Below the pieces are notes generated by a model that had not been told where the DNA came from, did no database searches, and saw nothing but the letters and a program-made list of their open reading frames with translations. A program made the position numbers and the translations under genes. Of a stretch of 64,000 nt of DNA, positions 10,995-28,900 are shown piece by piece; within the stretch, counting starts at the first letter, position 1, and each line of letters begins with the position of its first letter. Source of the DNA: Primula veris (Eukaryota; Streptophyta; Magnoliopsida; Ericales; Primulaceae); assembly GCA_963682055.1 (NCBI GenBank), contig OY821743.1, forward strand, positions 18,015,566 through 18,079,565, written 5' to 3'.

Positions 10995-11864
10995 TCAAAC
11001 TCGTTTCTTCGAAAACCCAAACCCATTCGAAAGGGCGTGAGCTGCAGGATTAAACGACAATCTTCCCAAAATCCCTTGCTTATACGGTAAGAAGGATTTT
11101 TTCTTTAAATCCTCTGAAACCGCTCGATTTTTAGTATAATGCAACTCATGAGCCGATACCTGAGTAGCCCTCCTTTTCGAACCAGACTCCTCCTCGTTTA
11201 TTCTATTTCTTGACAATTTCTTTTCATCGTTTTTCCTGAAAAAAAATGTGTATTTCCTCAAAGGATCCTTATCCGATACTCGACCCTCAGAAGCACTCCT
11301 AAACAAGAAAAAGTCCTTCAATCTCCATTTTTTGCTACCTCTTTTCGTACTCTTATTTTGTATTAGTTCTTCTTCTTTTTCTTCCCATGGATACTTTGAG
11401 ACTCTATGAGGAGATACTGATTGTGTCCTTCTACGACTTGAACCCAACGACAAGGTAGAGATATTTCTTTCTCTTCCTCTCTCTTTCTCCGTTGTCGATG
11501 GTGTTTTGTCGTTTTCGAGTGTGGTGGGTGTCTTTAAAGGCTTAATTTTACCCCTATAAAACAACTCTTCGGCGGGTAGAGTCTTCATTTCCAACTCCCC
11601 GCTCACATCAAAGGCAAAACCATCGTCAAAAAATTCTTGTGACACAGAATTTTGATCAAACTCAATAGGGATTTCGTAACAGCTTTTGCTCTCTTCGACA
11701 AAAAAATCGTCATAGTCACGATAAAATTGTGACAAATGCTCTGGGCTTGTGGGAGCGCTGAAGAAGTATCCACCAAACCGGTCAGGTGTCGATGAGGCGG
11801 TCGCATATGGGGTTGATTTATGGCTGTTTAAATTAAAATCCTTATTTGCCACCATAATTTCCAT
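10995..11864 (-). CDS. DUF1645 family protein, single exon, 289 aa
   Basis: An uninterrupted frame of 289 codons starts at ATG 11864 (MEIMVANKDFNLN) and ends at 10995. It shows the pattern of plant DUF1645 proteins: an N-terminal FSAPTSPEHL block (about residues 35-44), an acidic stretch (DYDDFFVEE), a central PAEELFYRGKIKPL block (about 97-110), serine/arginine-rich linkers, a WRLKDFFLFRSASEGR motif (about 181-196) and a basic C-terminus. Other members are small plant-specific proteins; some have been linked to stress responses, but no biochemical activity is settled. A TATA box lies about 65 bases upstream. No frameshift or stop is seen and it appears functional. A second ATG at codon 4 could also serve as the start. 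Confidence 0.88.
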   Translation of the reverse strand: MEIMVANKDFNLNSHKSTPYATASSTPDRFGGYFFSAPTSPEHLSQFYRDYDDFFVEESKSCYEIPIEFDQNSVSQEFFDDGFAFDVSGELEMKTLPAEELFYRGKIKPLKTPTTLENDKTPSTTEKERGRERNISTLSLGSSRRRTQSVSPHRVSKYPWEEKEEELIQNKSTKRGSKKWRLKDFFLFRSASEGRVSDKDPLRKYTFFFRKNDEKKLSRNRINEEESGSKRRATQVSAHELHYTKNRAVSEDLKKKSFLPYKQGILGRLSFNPAAHALSNGFGFSKKRV

Positions 11865-11924
11865 TTTGCCTTGTACTTGTTGTTATCTTTTTGTGATTTG
11901 AGTAGTGAATATAATTTGGTGGGT

Positions 11925-11933
11925 TATATATAA
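11925..11933 (-). promoter_or_regulatory. TATA box of the DUF1645 gene
   Basis: The minus strand reads TTATATATAA about 61-69 bases upstream of the ATG at 11864. Confidence 0.6.
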
Positions 11934-12731
11934 AAATACATGAAGTCTAAAGGTGTGCCGCCTTTAATATTGCTTAGGGAAAGTTGGTACAATTAGTTCC
12001 TATATGCTATGTATATGAAATTAACGAGTGGCGAGGCACGTATTTGTGTGTTTTAATTTTTCTATGACAAGTTTGGTAGAGGGAAATGCAAGTGATGTAT
12101 TAAATAATTCGTCGAAATTCAGTATTGGTATGCATAACTCCGTCCTTGTGATGTTTCTTAATAATGACCATGGTTTGATATTACATTATAATAGTAATAC
12201 ACAAAAAGGTGAAATTATTAAGGGATCAATTGTCAATAAATTTGGAAACATATTAGCAATGGATTGTTTCGGAATCCTAATTTTCTTTTGAGTTCGTTTA
12301 ATTAACTGTCAAAGCCTAACAAGGTTATTATTATATATATACACACACACACACACTATATTCAACTAATTTCCTAATTACTCAAATAGTATATATATGC
12401 TGAGTGTTATATTTATGTAAAATCTATAATTACGACATTATATAACTAGCTGTTCATATATATATTTGTACGAATATATGATAAATATTTGCAAAGAGCA
12501 TTAAAAATGGTTGTAATATGTGGCCGATTACAGAGAAAAATGTAGTAATATTTTAGGGGGATTGAGCTTCTAGAATTGGACTTTATGAATCTTGAAAAAT
12601 GAAGCCGACTTTATTAGAGGAATGTTAATGTTGTAACCCAAAGTCATGGGCATGTTGGGAGATTAGGCAAAGCTAAAATAATAAATCCACGCATATAGAT
12701 GGATGTAAACGTGTGTATTTTAATATCATTA
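11934..12731. other. Upstream region of the DUF1645 gene
   Basis: AT-rich with a (TA)n(CA)n microsatellite at about 12333-12357. The 87-codon open frame at 12028-12291 has no recognised motif and is taken as chance. Confidence 0.5.
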
Positions 12732-13040
12732 TCTATATATATATATATATCATTCTATAATAATAAACCAACCAAGTCAAATGAGCCGGTTCAATTTAGG
12801 CATTTTTTTTCAAAAATACTCCTATATTTTTTTTATTAATTACAATAATATCATGCTCACATGAAAAAAAAAATAACAACTAATAACACCATATGTCTCT
12901 CTTTAACAACCAAACATTCTTTTAAATCTTATATTATTTTTTTTTGTATTATCCACGTATTTGTATTATAATTACACTTATTTTTTATATTTTAATTGTA
13001 TTGCACGTCACACACGTAACACGTGTGGCACGATTACTAG
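12732..13040 (+). mobile_element. Non-autonomous Helitron-like element, first of two
   Basis: It begins TCTATATATA after an A and ends CACGTGTGGCACGATTACTAG before a T, matching the Helitron pattern of 5' TC and 3' CTRR with insertion between A and T. It has no coding capacity. Its interior (AATGAGCCGGTTCAATTTAG, then T-rich, then CTCTCTTTAAC) is repeated in diverged form in the next element. Confidence 0.5.
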
Positions 13041-13346
13041 TATATTTAATAAGCCAACACAATTCAAATGAAAATGTCCAATTTACCCCTTTTTTAAAAA
13101 AAAATACTCATATACTTTTTTATTAATTACCATATTAACTAATTTCATAAAAAATAAAAACTAATTACATTATTTCTCTCTCTTTAACCACACAAAATTT
13201 CTTATATATATCCTATATTTTTTTCTCTAAATATTTGTATCATCATCATAATTTATTTAAATTTTTTTAATTATATCTTATATTTTTTTTTTATTTTACA
13301 TTTATATTATTATTATAATTTATAGCCATGACACGCGTCTATCATA
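13041..13346 (+). mobile_element. Non-autonomous Helitron-like element, second of two
   Basis: This is a diverged head-to-tail copy of the preceding element. It has the same order of landmarks (AAGCCAACACAATTC, CCAATTTACCCC, ACTCATATACTTTTTTATTA, CTCTCTTTAACC) and an end GACACGCGTCTATCATAG before a T. Confidence 0.45.
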
Positions 13347-13548
13347 GTATACATTATATTCAAACGTGTGGATCAATCTCAATGAATTATCAATAATATA
13401 TGCATGTGTAAACGGTGTTGTTACCATTATCAACCGCTTTGTTTATTCTTGAATCATTCTATATATTAGCAAGGATAGAGGAAAATATGGCCTTCATTTG
13501 GAGACGTAAAATAAATTCGAAAAGTCATGCCCATCTGTCTACTTCTGT

Positions 13549-13736
13549 CACCACAAGGAAAATGAACAGTAGAAAAAAGGTTACAATCAGAAACGGACAA
13601 TTCTGTTAAAAATGTGTTGTTAAATTATAATATCTGTCACTAAAATTGAAATTCGTCACCATGTCGTCCCCGATTAGAACGTTGGAAAGCAAAATATGTC
13701 ACTAATTCCGCCTGCCATCTAACTTTTTTTGTAGTG
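13549..13736. mobile_element. CACTA-like MITE, 188 bp, decayed
   Basis: The left end CACCACAAGGAAAATG and right end CTTTTTTTGTAGTG resemble CACTA termini. Inside are GTCACTAA/CGTCAC motifs like those of the better-preserved element at 15936. No matching 3-bp flank was found. Confidence 0.5.
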
Positions 13737-15553
13737 GAAGTAACTAAGATTTCTTACACCGTTTCCACATGAAATTATAATAAATCAATAATTTTAACGG
13801 GTAAAGTGATTTTATTTTTTATAGTCAATTTTGTAACAACATTTATAGAAGCCTTACTTTAATTTTTAAACTACTTTGTTTCTAAACGCCTTCTAAATTT
13901 TGTTAAGGAGTCCCGACATTATGGAAAGCTGAACATGTAAAATGATGGTGGCAAGATGAAATATAACCAATATTATAGGGCTAAAATGAAGTTTACCCGT
14001 TTCAAAGTTTTATAAGCTAGTATGTGCTACATTTTTCTTAGCAAAGTAACAAGTAAACGGGGGCGACCCGAAGCTCCATGAGACCCGATGCAAATGCTTA
14101 AAAAATGAATCATTTTTAATACTCGTCTTAAAATATTCCTAATTTACCTAGAACAATTTTTTTTGGAAAATGTTACTTTCTTGAATCAGTAAACTCTAAA
14201 ATATGTGTTGAAATACGTTAAATGTTAAAAGTCATGATTTTTCTTCTTTTAATTGATTATTGTTTTCTAGCATGTTTAAGAAATTAAAGTCAGATTAGCA
14301 TCATCATTGTTGTTACTCGTGAACTTTAAAGATATCTTTTATAATAATATTATTAAATAATATGTTTCAGTTTTATATGTAATTTTCATAAATATAAAGA
14401 ATTGACTAGACTTGTTCCATAACTATAAAACGCCTATATGTAATAACTCAAGATCAATAGATAAAAAAAAACTATAAAAAAAAAAAACAAAAAAAAAACA
14501 TGACGTTAGAAGAGATGAAACCAGAGAACTTTAAATTCTAAGATTGTTTCAATCATTTATTCACTATCACTTTTAGTATTAGTTTAGAAAAAAGAATAAT
14601 ATGTCCAAACTTTTGGTACTAATTTTTCATATTAATACTTATTTTAATTTAAATGTGGTTCTTCATTTTTTTAGGCCCGGTACTCCCGTGCAAGTAACAA
14701 CCGTTTAGATTGTTTTTCTCTAATCTAACACAGAGAGGGGTGTATATGTATATATGGTGGTTTCACTTTATCTTCTTTTTTTTTTTTAATAAGGAAAAGG
14801 GTTTTCCAAGCTTAACACAACATTCCTAGGGCTAGAAGTTGACAGTTTATTACTCTTAAGAATTTATTCTTATTAAATTATTGGTTATGACTTTATGGGT
14901 CATCTACAACCTATCAAGTTAGAAAACCACAATAGGAACAAGTTAGAAAACCACAATAGGAACAAAACATCTAAAAACCAAGAGATATACACACATCTAT
15001 AAATTAATTTTCAATTAATTAATACCCTTCTTAAATTAACATTTCTTTCTAGTCTAGACTTAACCTGATGTGCTAAAATAGTACTATATCAATTATTTAG
15101 TAAGTTTATGAATGAATGAACTTATTGTGTTCTCGATTCTATTAATTTGTAGAGGTTTTATGTATTAAAGCTACTCCAAATAGAAATATGTGTATAGACA
15201 TCATCACTTGGACTCAGTGCCGGTCGTGAGTGAATGGAAATAGTACGAGTGGACTAGGCATACCTTTTTTTTTGAGTTTTTTTTTTAAATAGACAAAACA
15301 AACAAAAAAATAACAACGCAATGCAAAAAAAATATATATATATTTGGCCGGCTCTGCATGGGCCGGATACTCAATTTGTCCCGGAAATTATTAAGGTATC
15401 AAATTCCACCTCATATTACTTCGACTTTAAAGGTATCAAAAATTATGAAGGCATCAAATTCCACCTTACACTCAAATTTAAAATATAATTTATTTTCTAA
15501 TGACGTCGTACATAACTGGGTATATATGTTATTACTCACACGCATAACAATTA
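13737..15553. other. AT-rich intergenic stretch
   Basis: No gene seen. It holds several A/T homopolymers and one short tandem duplication at about 14916-14966 (AGTTAGAAAACCACAATAGG twice). Confidence 0.5.
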
Positions 15554-15905
15554 GGTTTATTTGAAACATGAAAAGTGGATGGTAAAATGAAAATTATTTT
15601 TCAAGAAAATAATTTTTTGTGTTTGATTACATAAGAAAACTAATGAAAAAGAAAATGAAAGAAAGAATGAGAAAATTTTGGTTGTAAATTGGGGAAAACC
15701 ATTTTCCTTACAAAAGTGGGAGTAAAATTAAAACAAATAAGAAAGTGAGTCTAGGTCTCTCTCTCCCTTTTCTTCAATTTTTATTTTATTTTATTTTTCC
15801 AAATTTTCAAACGTATGAGTGTAAAATGACTTCATGTTAATTTTCATTTCATTTAAAAAAAAAATTCTTCCTTTCCCGTCACATTTTCGATTTCCAAACA
15901 CACCC
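15554..15905. mobile_element. Tourist-like MITE, 352 bp
   Basis: Same family as the element at 3275: the right terminus TTTCCAAACACACCC is identical in type, the left terminus GGTTTATTTGAAACATG is diverged, and the interior shares AAAATTATTTTTC and AATGAAAAAGAAAA. TTA flanks both ends (15551-15553 and 15906-15908). Confidence 0.75.
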
Positions 15906-15935
15906 TTAATCAGTGGGCGAGAGAGACCTTATGTC

Positions 15936-16128
15936 CACTACAAAATAATATTTGATTTAGTGAGAGTCAAAAGCTGTCACAAGTCTGTCGCTAATTTAAA
16001 ATGCTGTCACAAATCTGTCGCAAATTGACTAAATTGTCACAAAGCCGTCACAAAAACCGTCGTTAATAAGCTCGTAACAAAAAATACCGTCACTAATCCC
16101 GTCGCTATTTGAGTATTTTTTTGTAGTG
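15936..16128. mobile_element. CACTA MITE, 193 bp
   Basis: The ends are CACTACAAAATAATA and TTTTTTTGTAGTG, the terminal inverted repeats of the CACTA (En/Spm) superfamily. A perfect 3-bp duplication GTC flanks it (15933-15935 and 16129-16131). The interior is made of short subrepeats of the type CTGTCACAAATCTGTCGC. It has no coding capacity. Confidence 0.88.
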
Positions 16129-16131
16129 GTC

Positions 16132-17470
16132 GTCTTCTAATTAATTTGGCGAACTAAAATGAAATAATTAAACGTTTGAAAACAATGTATATGGTAAAAA
16201 CTTCTAAAGTACTCTTATTTGGTCGCTTCCATTGCATATCACTAAAACATAAAAACTTACATAACGCTAGTTTATATACAATTTCTATCCAAATCTAGCT
16301 TTCCAGCCCCTTTATTAGCACGCTTTATTTATTAAAAGGGTGCATCAATCTACAGTAAGAGGTCACGACCCTCTCGTATTATACTACTCAACTATACCAA
16401 GGTGATAAAAAAAGTACAAACCATGAGGAATATCGCCGACCTAATAACGCTAGCTGGACCAGGAAAAGAACTAGGCAGACACAATCGTGGGATCAAAACT
16501 CTCTCGTATTATAAAAATTCTCATGCGACTATATATATTATTTGGTTCGCACGAAAAAAAATAACAATGAGATTTTAGCCCTCAAATCATGACTAGTTCC
16601 GCCCCTCGCTGGACCAAGGTTGATGGTGGTGGCGACGCGGAGGAGGAAAAGGTACGGTAGATATGGAGATGGGTGATGTTGTAAAAAGATTCGGTTTCGC
16701 AATGGTGGGGAATGGGATATTGATACTTCCTGTGGCTATTCACGATGTGGATCCAAAATAATACTGTTAATCTATTTTGTTAGCAAGATATAATAGGGAA
16801 AAAAGCGAAAATGGTCGGAAAGTTAAAAAGAAACAGCATTTTATGCAATATTAAAGTTAGTCCCTACAAAAACTATTCATAAGATTATAGAAATTTAGTA
16901 CGTATCCAGATTTGTTTGGCTATATTTACAATTTAATTGTATAAATTCTTATACAGACTGATGGAAATGATTTTTCACGGTTCTGCTCAAACTCTAAACT
17001 AGTATATGCATGGTGACCTTAATATGTACATTTAAGTGAAGTACTGATAGTAGCATCCACATATATTATTTTGAGTAACGACACAGCATCTGCTTTAGAC
17101 TTAATTATTAGTTTTTGATACCTATATATCGCACATGTACAATATGAATTTGCTCACTAAGGGACTAAGGGAGGAGCCAGAATTGCTATTGAAGGATTGC
17201 AAAATATACCAATTTTTTATATTGGACCTCCAAAGATACAAATAAAACTCAAATCTAATGGCAAAATTAAAAGATAAAATATTGTTATGCGTCCGATCAA
17301 ATAATGAAGGATATACAATTGGTGAGAGAGTTATGAAAGTCGGTGAACCTAGCTACCTCAAGTCACAAGAAAGTCTTAAGAGTTCATGTCTAAGGCAAAA
17401 CACCCCGGGTTGCCAACACACAAAGTACCAGTACCCACTCCAAAGAGGACGACCAATGTAGAGAAATTAG
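16132..17470. other. Intergenic stretch, nothing recognised
   Basis: No gene, clear element or RNA seen. A piece near 17170 (AGGGAGGAGCCAGAATTG) looks like one terminus of a hAT-type repeat, without a partner. Confidence 0.45.
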
Positions 17471-18662
17471 AAAACACCATAAATGATTTTATGGTAATTT
17501 TCAGACTAGTAAATGTAAAACAATGAAAAAATACAAGATTTTACGTAAATTAATTCCCATAATTAGTCCACAAAGTTCATAATATAAAAGCACAATGAAA
17601 AAGAATATAGTGCTCTAAAAAAATTGTAATGGAAAACGTTGATATAATAAAAGTATAGAGTCATGAAATTAGCTAAATGCACAATGTCATCCATTAGATT
17701 GGGTGTTAATTGAAGATTTTAAGGTCTGACACTACATTTCCATATTATAATTTAGCGGGTTTCTTAACATATCTATAATAATATATATGCACTAAAAGCC
17801 CACTTTTTCACTAACTTATATGCTAACTTGTTCGATGATTATGCTCTCCAAGTAATAACTTCATATGAATACTGGTACTTCATTTTGTCCTAGAATAGCG
17901 AATTTGAACTTTATTTTCTACGTTGTCTTCTCCTATTAAAATATCTATAGGTTAGAAACTGTATATATAAACATTAATTAAAATAAAAGACCAACTCGTG
18001 TCTATATTAACACGTATTGGCTACATGTCGATATTCAATTTACACAATTTAAACCGACCTTACATATTTACATCCATAATATTTCTAAAATTTGGGAACA
18101 ATCACTAATTTAATTGGAACTATTATATTTCTAAGAAAAACATTGAGGTATATATGGTAATTAATAAATAGAAAATTTCATCTTACCAAAAATTTGTCTT
18201 TGACCAAATTCGGTACAAAACAGTTTACATTATTTATTCAATATAAAATTATAAACTATATATCTTTGTCATTTTCCAAAACTGTGAATACACCACTACG
18301 AAAAACTTCTCTAACCAGTCATCTCTAAAGGGATGTAAACGTGACTTGATCACCTTAATGGTTAGTGTTTCTTTTTATAGAATATATATCAAGCATAATT
18401 GGCAAAAGAATCCTCTGTCAAAGAAACACCGAATAAAGAAAACTCTCTCTACTTAAAATAGTATATATTTAAAACTATCAATAATAAAAAAAAAAAAATT
18501 AACAATCAGAAACCCAATTGAAACGTTTGTTAACTTATTGCACCAGATTTAAAACATCTCAAAACTGTTTGATTATTAAACAACATTAGATAACTCATAA
18601 TATTTTTATTATGGGTTTCAGAATTATCCCAATATTTAACAAAAAAGGCATGCGTTCTCTTA
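17471..18662 (+). repeat. Segmental duplication, copy 2
   Basis: Counterpart of 2822-3914. It has an extra ~430 bp at about 17776-18205, beginning TCTATAATAATATATATG, that copy 1 lacks. It lacks both Tourist insertions of copy 1, showing intact TTA sites at 18362-18364 and 18660-18662. It ends about 770 bases before the carboxypeptidase gene start. Confidence 0.85.
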
Positions 18663-19357
18663 GGTATTGACAAATTGTCGAGATTTACACGAGAAAACTA
18701 CAAATATGAGCATAAAGTAATTTCTAAAATTAAATACACCTGAAGGTAATAATGTCCACGAATATATGTTATTACATCGTCATCAGTTATCTTTTAAACG
18801 TGATTAAATTGCTACTGCGTTTTCACAATATCTCAATACTTGGAAATTAGTTTATACCGGTAATCTTATTCGTTTGTCAAATTCATGAAACAATAGCTTT
18901 CAATGATGTCAAACCTGAAAAAAATATGAAAAACGTGAAGAATCTTAATTATATCCTTTCATATATATAGTTGTCCAGAACAAATTTTGGTATAAATGAA
19001 AACCCAAATAGTGTAGAACTAGCGTTACATTCCATAGTAATTTCATCTTGTTGTATCTAGGATGGAGTAAACAATCGTCGTCGTGGAAACGCTGTTGTAA
19101 TTATTGAATAGTTATGTTAAGAAAGATGACAACTTTTCAAGCACCAAATCGTTCTCATAACAAACTTTAACCGTTTTTTAATAAATACAAACATGTTTTC
19201 ATTGTCACTCAGGAAATGTCTAGCTAATTAGCCTTCCATCTTCAAAATCATCAGGTTCTACAGAAATTCTATTTGTCACTTGTCCGTTTCATAACAAGAA
19301 TATTGTCTATAAATTTAACCATTCTAAAATCTAACCTTATAATAACTTCCCTTTTCT

Positions 19358-19363
19358 TATAAA
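19358..19363 (+). promoter_or_regulatory. TATA box of the carboxypeptidase-like gene
   Basis: TATAAA, 72 bases before the ATG at 19430. The region 18663-19357 upstream holds no other recognised feature. Confidence 0.55.
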
Positions 19364-19378
19364 GATAGTCTAATTTAA

Positions 19379-25277
<5,899 letters not shown>

Positions 25278-25996
25278 CGTGATTGACATAATAAAGTTAT
25301 ATCTATATTTCAAAAATTATACTTACTCGTACTATTGTTTTTCTGTTTTTATGTAAAAGTGTGTGATGTAATAAATCTATATCCATATTTATACGTAACT
25401 TCTCTTTTGTTTTCTAGTTTCCTGAATTAACTTATTACACTAACAAAAATATATAAAAAGATCAAGAAACCCAGTAAAATGATCAAGAAACCATGATTTA
25501 AGAATGGGAGAGAATAACTCAGTCCAAAACGAAAACTATCCCATTAATTGAAAATTCTCTATTTGAAGAATAGTTACAATACGACACCGCTATTTGTCCC
25601 GTAATTTCCTCATCTCATCTAACATAACAACTTGAATAACAAGAGTCGTGTATGTACATGATCAAAGAAATTCTACAATTTCCATACCAGATGTTTACAT
25701 AATCTTATGTGAACAATTTGCTTGACTATTCGCTCTGCAGTAAGCAAGGTTCTTCCAGAATATCCATTATTTCCAATTTTAACCCTCTCTCTGGTATTCA
25801 ACTTCTCTTTCTAGCTTCATCTGTACTCCAATTCCACTGAACTCAGTTAAACCATAGGACACGAATGACAAAAAACAAAAGGACAGAAAAACTAAACTCC
25901 TAAAAAAAGAATAAGGAAAAACATTAAAAAAGGAATAAGAAGCAAAACAAATATACATTTGAAGCAGGTAAGGTCAGATCTTCATCAATGCAACCA
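25278..25996. other. Convergent intergenic region
   Basis: This is the 719 bp between the stop codons of the carboxypeptidase-like gene (+) and UROS (-), so it holds both 3' UTRs. GTAATAAATC at about 25368 could serve as a poly(A) signal for the plus-strand gene. Nothing else seen. Confidence 0.6.
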
Positions 25997-28900
25997 CTAG
26001 ACCTTCTGCAATGGATCATGGGTCCTTAAAGCTTCAAGAATGCTATTAACCCAACTGGAAAGATCGTCACTATTAAGGCTTTAGTCTTTCAAACAGGAAT
26101 TCAAGTGTTTTACGAGTATAAAATGCTTGGAAAAATAGCTTAATGAGCTTGAGGATTATAATTGAACTGAAGAGTGTAACAACACAGGTGTTACACAGCT
26201 AAGTACAATTTGTGAAGCAAAAAAGACAATCTGCTAACAATACTCCGCGTTTCTAAATAAAGAACCAGGTGGCCCTACCAAATAATGAACTAAGCAGAAG
26301 CAACTAAATCGAAACATGGCTACAAACAAAAACTTAAAAAAAGGTTGTAATTCCAGCGAAAAGGTATAAGAAAACGGCTCCACTCCATTTTCCTTTCATT
26401 TTTAATAGGATATAAAAGACCAAAAAGTACTGTAGGTAGTGATTTTTTATTCGGGTAAAACTCATAAATATCTTCTAGGAAACAAAACTGTTCTACTTTT
26501 GTTATGCCAAGGTTAAGACTAATGAAATGATTATTATCAGGCTCATAAATAATCGATCTGCGAAGAAATAATACGTCTAAAGTAACTAACTCAGAGCAAT
26601 TGAGCACGAAAGAAGTTTTATAGAGAAGAGAGTTTACCCTTCAAGACCAGGATTTGCTGGATAATATACATTTGTCAGTCCTAACCTTTTTGCTGCCATA
26701 GCAGTCGTCTCACCAATGCATGCAACAGAATTAACCGATTGTTCTGTCTCTGCAATTAGTCTAATCCAAGCTCTGTTTTAAAATAAAGCAAAATTTCAGG
26801 ATTGGCTCTTATCCAACCCCTAGTAGGTTCTTCTCAGTGAAAAGTAGATATGGTTCTAATATGGTAATGGTGCAGGCAGTTGTTGTTTAGAGGGAGGCGT
26901 TTCCTATTTATTCATTCATAAATTTTGTAAAAAAAATTCTTACTTGGTATTCCTCCGGTCATTTATGACCACTCGTTGCACGGGGGTTTAGGGGGGGATT
27001 TTAAAGTTTATTAATTGCAGTGATCATGAATGCTCGTTGCAACGGTGTTTAGGGGGGGATTCTAAAGTTTATCAATTCCGCTGATCGCATTTGAATACGT
27101 TTTAACCTTAAATTGCAATTTAGTCCTTTTGGTGATGCCGTTCAGGTTTGAAGTGTTTTGAAGCCTTTTTTTTATGGTTTTTGCTGTAGTTTGGCATCAA
27201 TTTTTTCCAACAAATATGTGATGAACCAAGGATTTAAAATAAGTCTTTTTTATGTAACTGGAATAAATTCACCCATAAATTGCCTGCCCCACATTTCTTG
27301 TGTATTGATCTTGCTTTTGGTTCATAACGGGTTCCTTATCCTTCCCCTTATTGTTCTTTTTAGTAGGAAGTAGATGGCCTCTAACATGAAACGCAAAGGG
27401 AAGAGGCTCAAACAGAAACACAAGCCACCGGAAGAAAAAAATGTAAGCCGGATAATTATTGTGTAATTTAATAAATAAGGACGACGGCGATTTGCCTTTA
27501 CCGTACAGCAGAAGGTGATGCTACAGCAACAACTGGGGCTCGGCTGGCTTGCTTCAAAACCTCTTGATCCACTTGATGCACAGGAACCTGAAATATACCC
27601 TATAAAGTTAAGCCCTAAAAAAATTAGGTATGCCATTTTTTATTTTATTTTTTTATTGTGTTTGTCTTGCATAATAAATCAATAATAAGATGAATCCAAG
27701 TTATTTCTAAATTCAATAACTTTAGCACGGACACAAAACTAGAAAAGCTTTAAGAAAGGAGAAAAACTATTCTGAGTGTTAACAGCTTATGAAACCAAAT
27801 TAAAGGCATTTTAGCCTACTAACCATATTGGATAACAATATTATTATATTAATGTGACCATGAAGAAGCAGAGATTTTTGAATGAGATTAGAGCAGTAGC
27901 TTTGACCCAAAAAAATGTTACCGTTGAATATGTATTCAGCCTTGTGACAATGAATCCACGTTTGGAGAGGCGGCCTTCTGAATAAATCAAATGCAAAAGT
28001 TACTATCATTATATTGCTGTATTGGCAAAAAAAACCCTCTCCAATTCAGAGGAAGGTATGAACTACTGAGAAGGCAATATCAATTTCAAACGAGTCATAT
28101 ATAATGTCACCATACATGAAAACTATTTTTGCTAAAAAGTTAAAAAAAAAAATTAAATAAATAAAAATAAGAAAGGGCCAGGACCTACAACATAAAGAAC
28201 AAATAATGGTAAAATTGTAATGAATCAACAATACATGGTATTTGAAAAACAATTTTACGTCATTCCATCTCATGCTTTAGTGAGACGGAGCTAATGATTG
28301 TACGGATCTCATCTCTATATTACGGCCATATCAATACAACCTAAGAGCATTACTTGGTCGCACTTTTAAGCAAATAAGCTTGATTTTCTTAGGTTGAGAA
28401 AAAGGATAAGTCGATACAACTTAGGCTTCTAGCTAGATAGAACTCAAAACTCGAGTTTTAAGCTTATCAACCAAAAATAGTCTAGCTTTGAAGCAAAAAG
28501 AACTAGCTTAACAGCTGTAGTCAAATAAGGCTCTAAAAGCTGGTTATCTGCTTTCCTTACCTATCTCAGTTCCAGCTATCGCTGACGCAGGATATAGAAC
28601 AGTGCATCTTTCATTCTCAGGTTTAGGGAGCTCTAAGGCTAAAACCTTACCTGTGGCTGGAAAAAGGAATGCATGTACATATATAAAAGCGAAGTTAGTA
28701 AGTTAGAAAGGGTTGAACGCACTCGGCAGACTACTTTTTCATCATGCAAAAGAAAAGAAGATATGTGTATGAAAACCTTTTGAAGGTACAAAGGCGACAT
28801 TAATACAGTTCTTAGTTGAATGCGCCACTTCTTGAAAAACACTTGCTGTACCAGCTCCAACCACTCCTATTTTAACTTTTGGATTTCCAGCAGCTCTAAT

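Noticed and set aside
12028..12291. 87-codon plus-strand frame upstream of the DUF1645 gene
   Set aside because: No recognised motif, AT-driven composition, no relation to neighbours.
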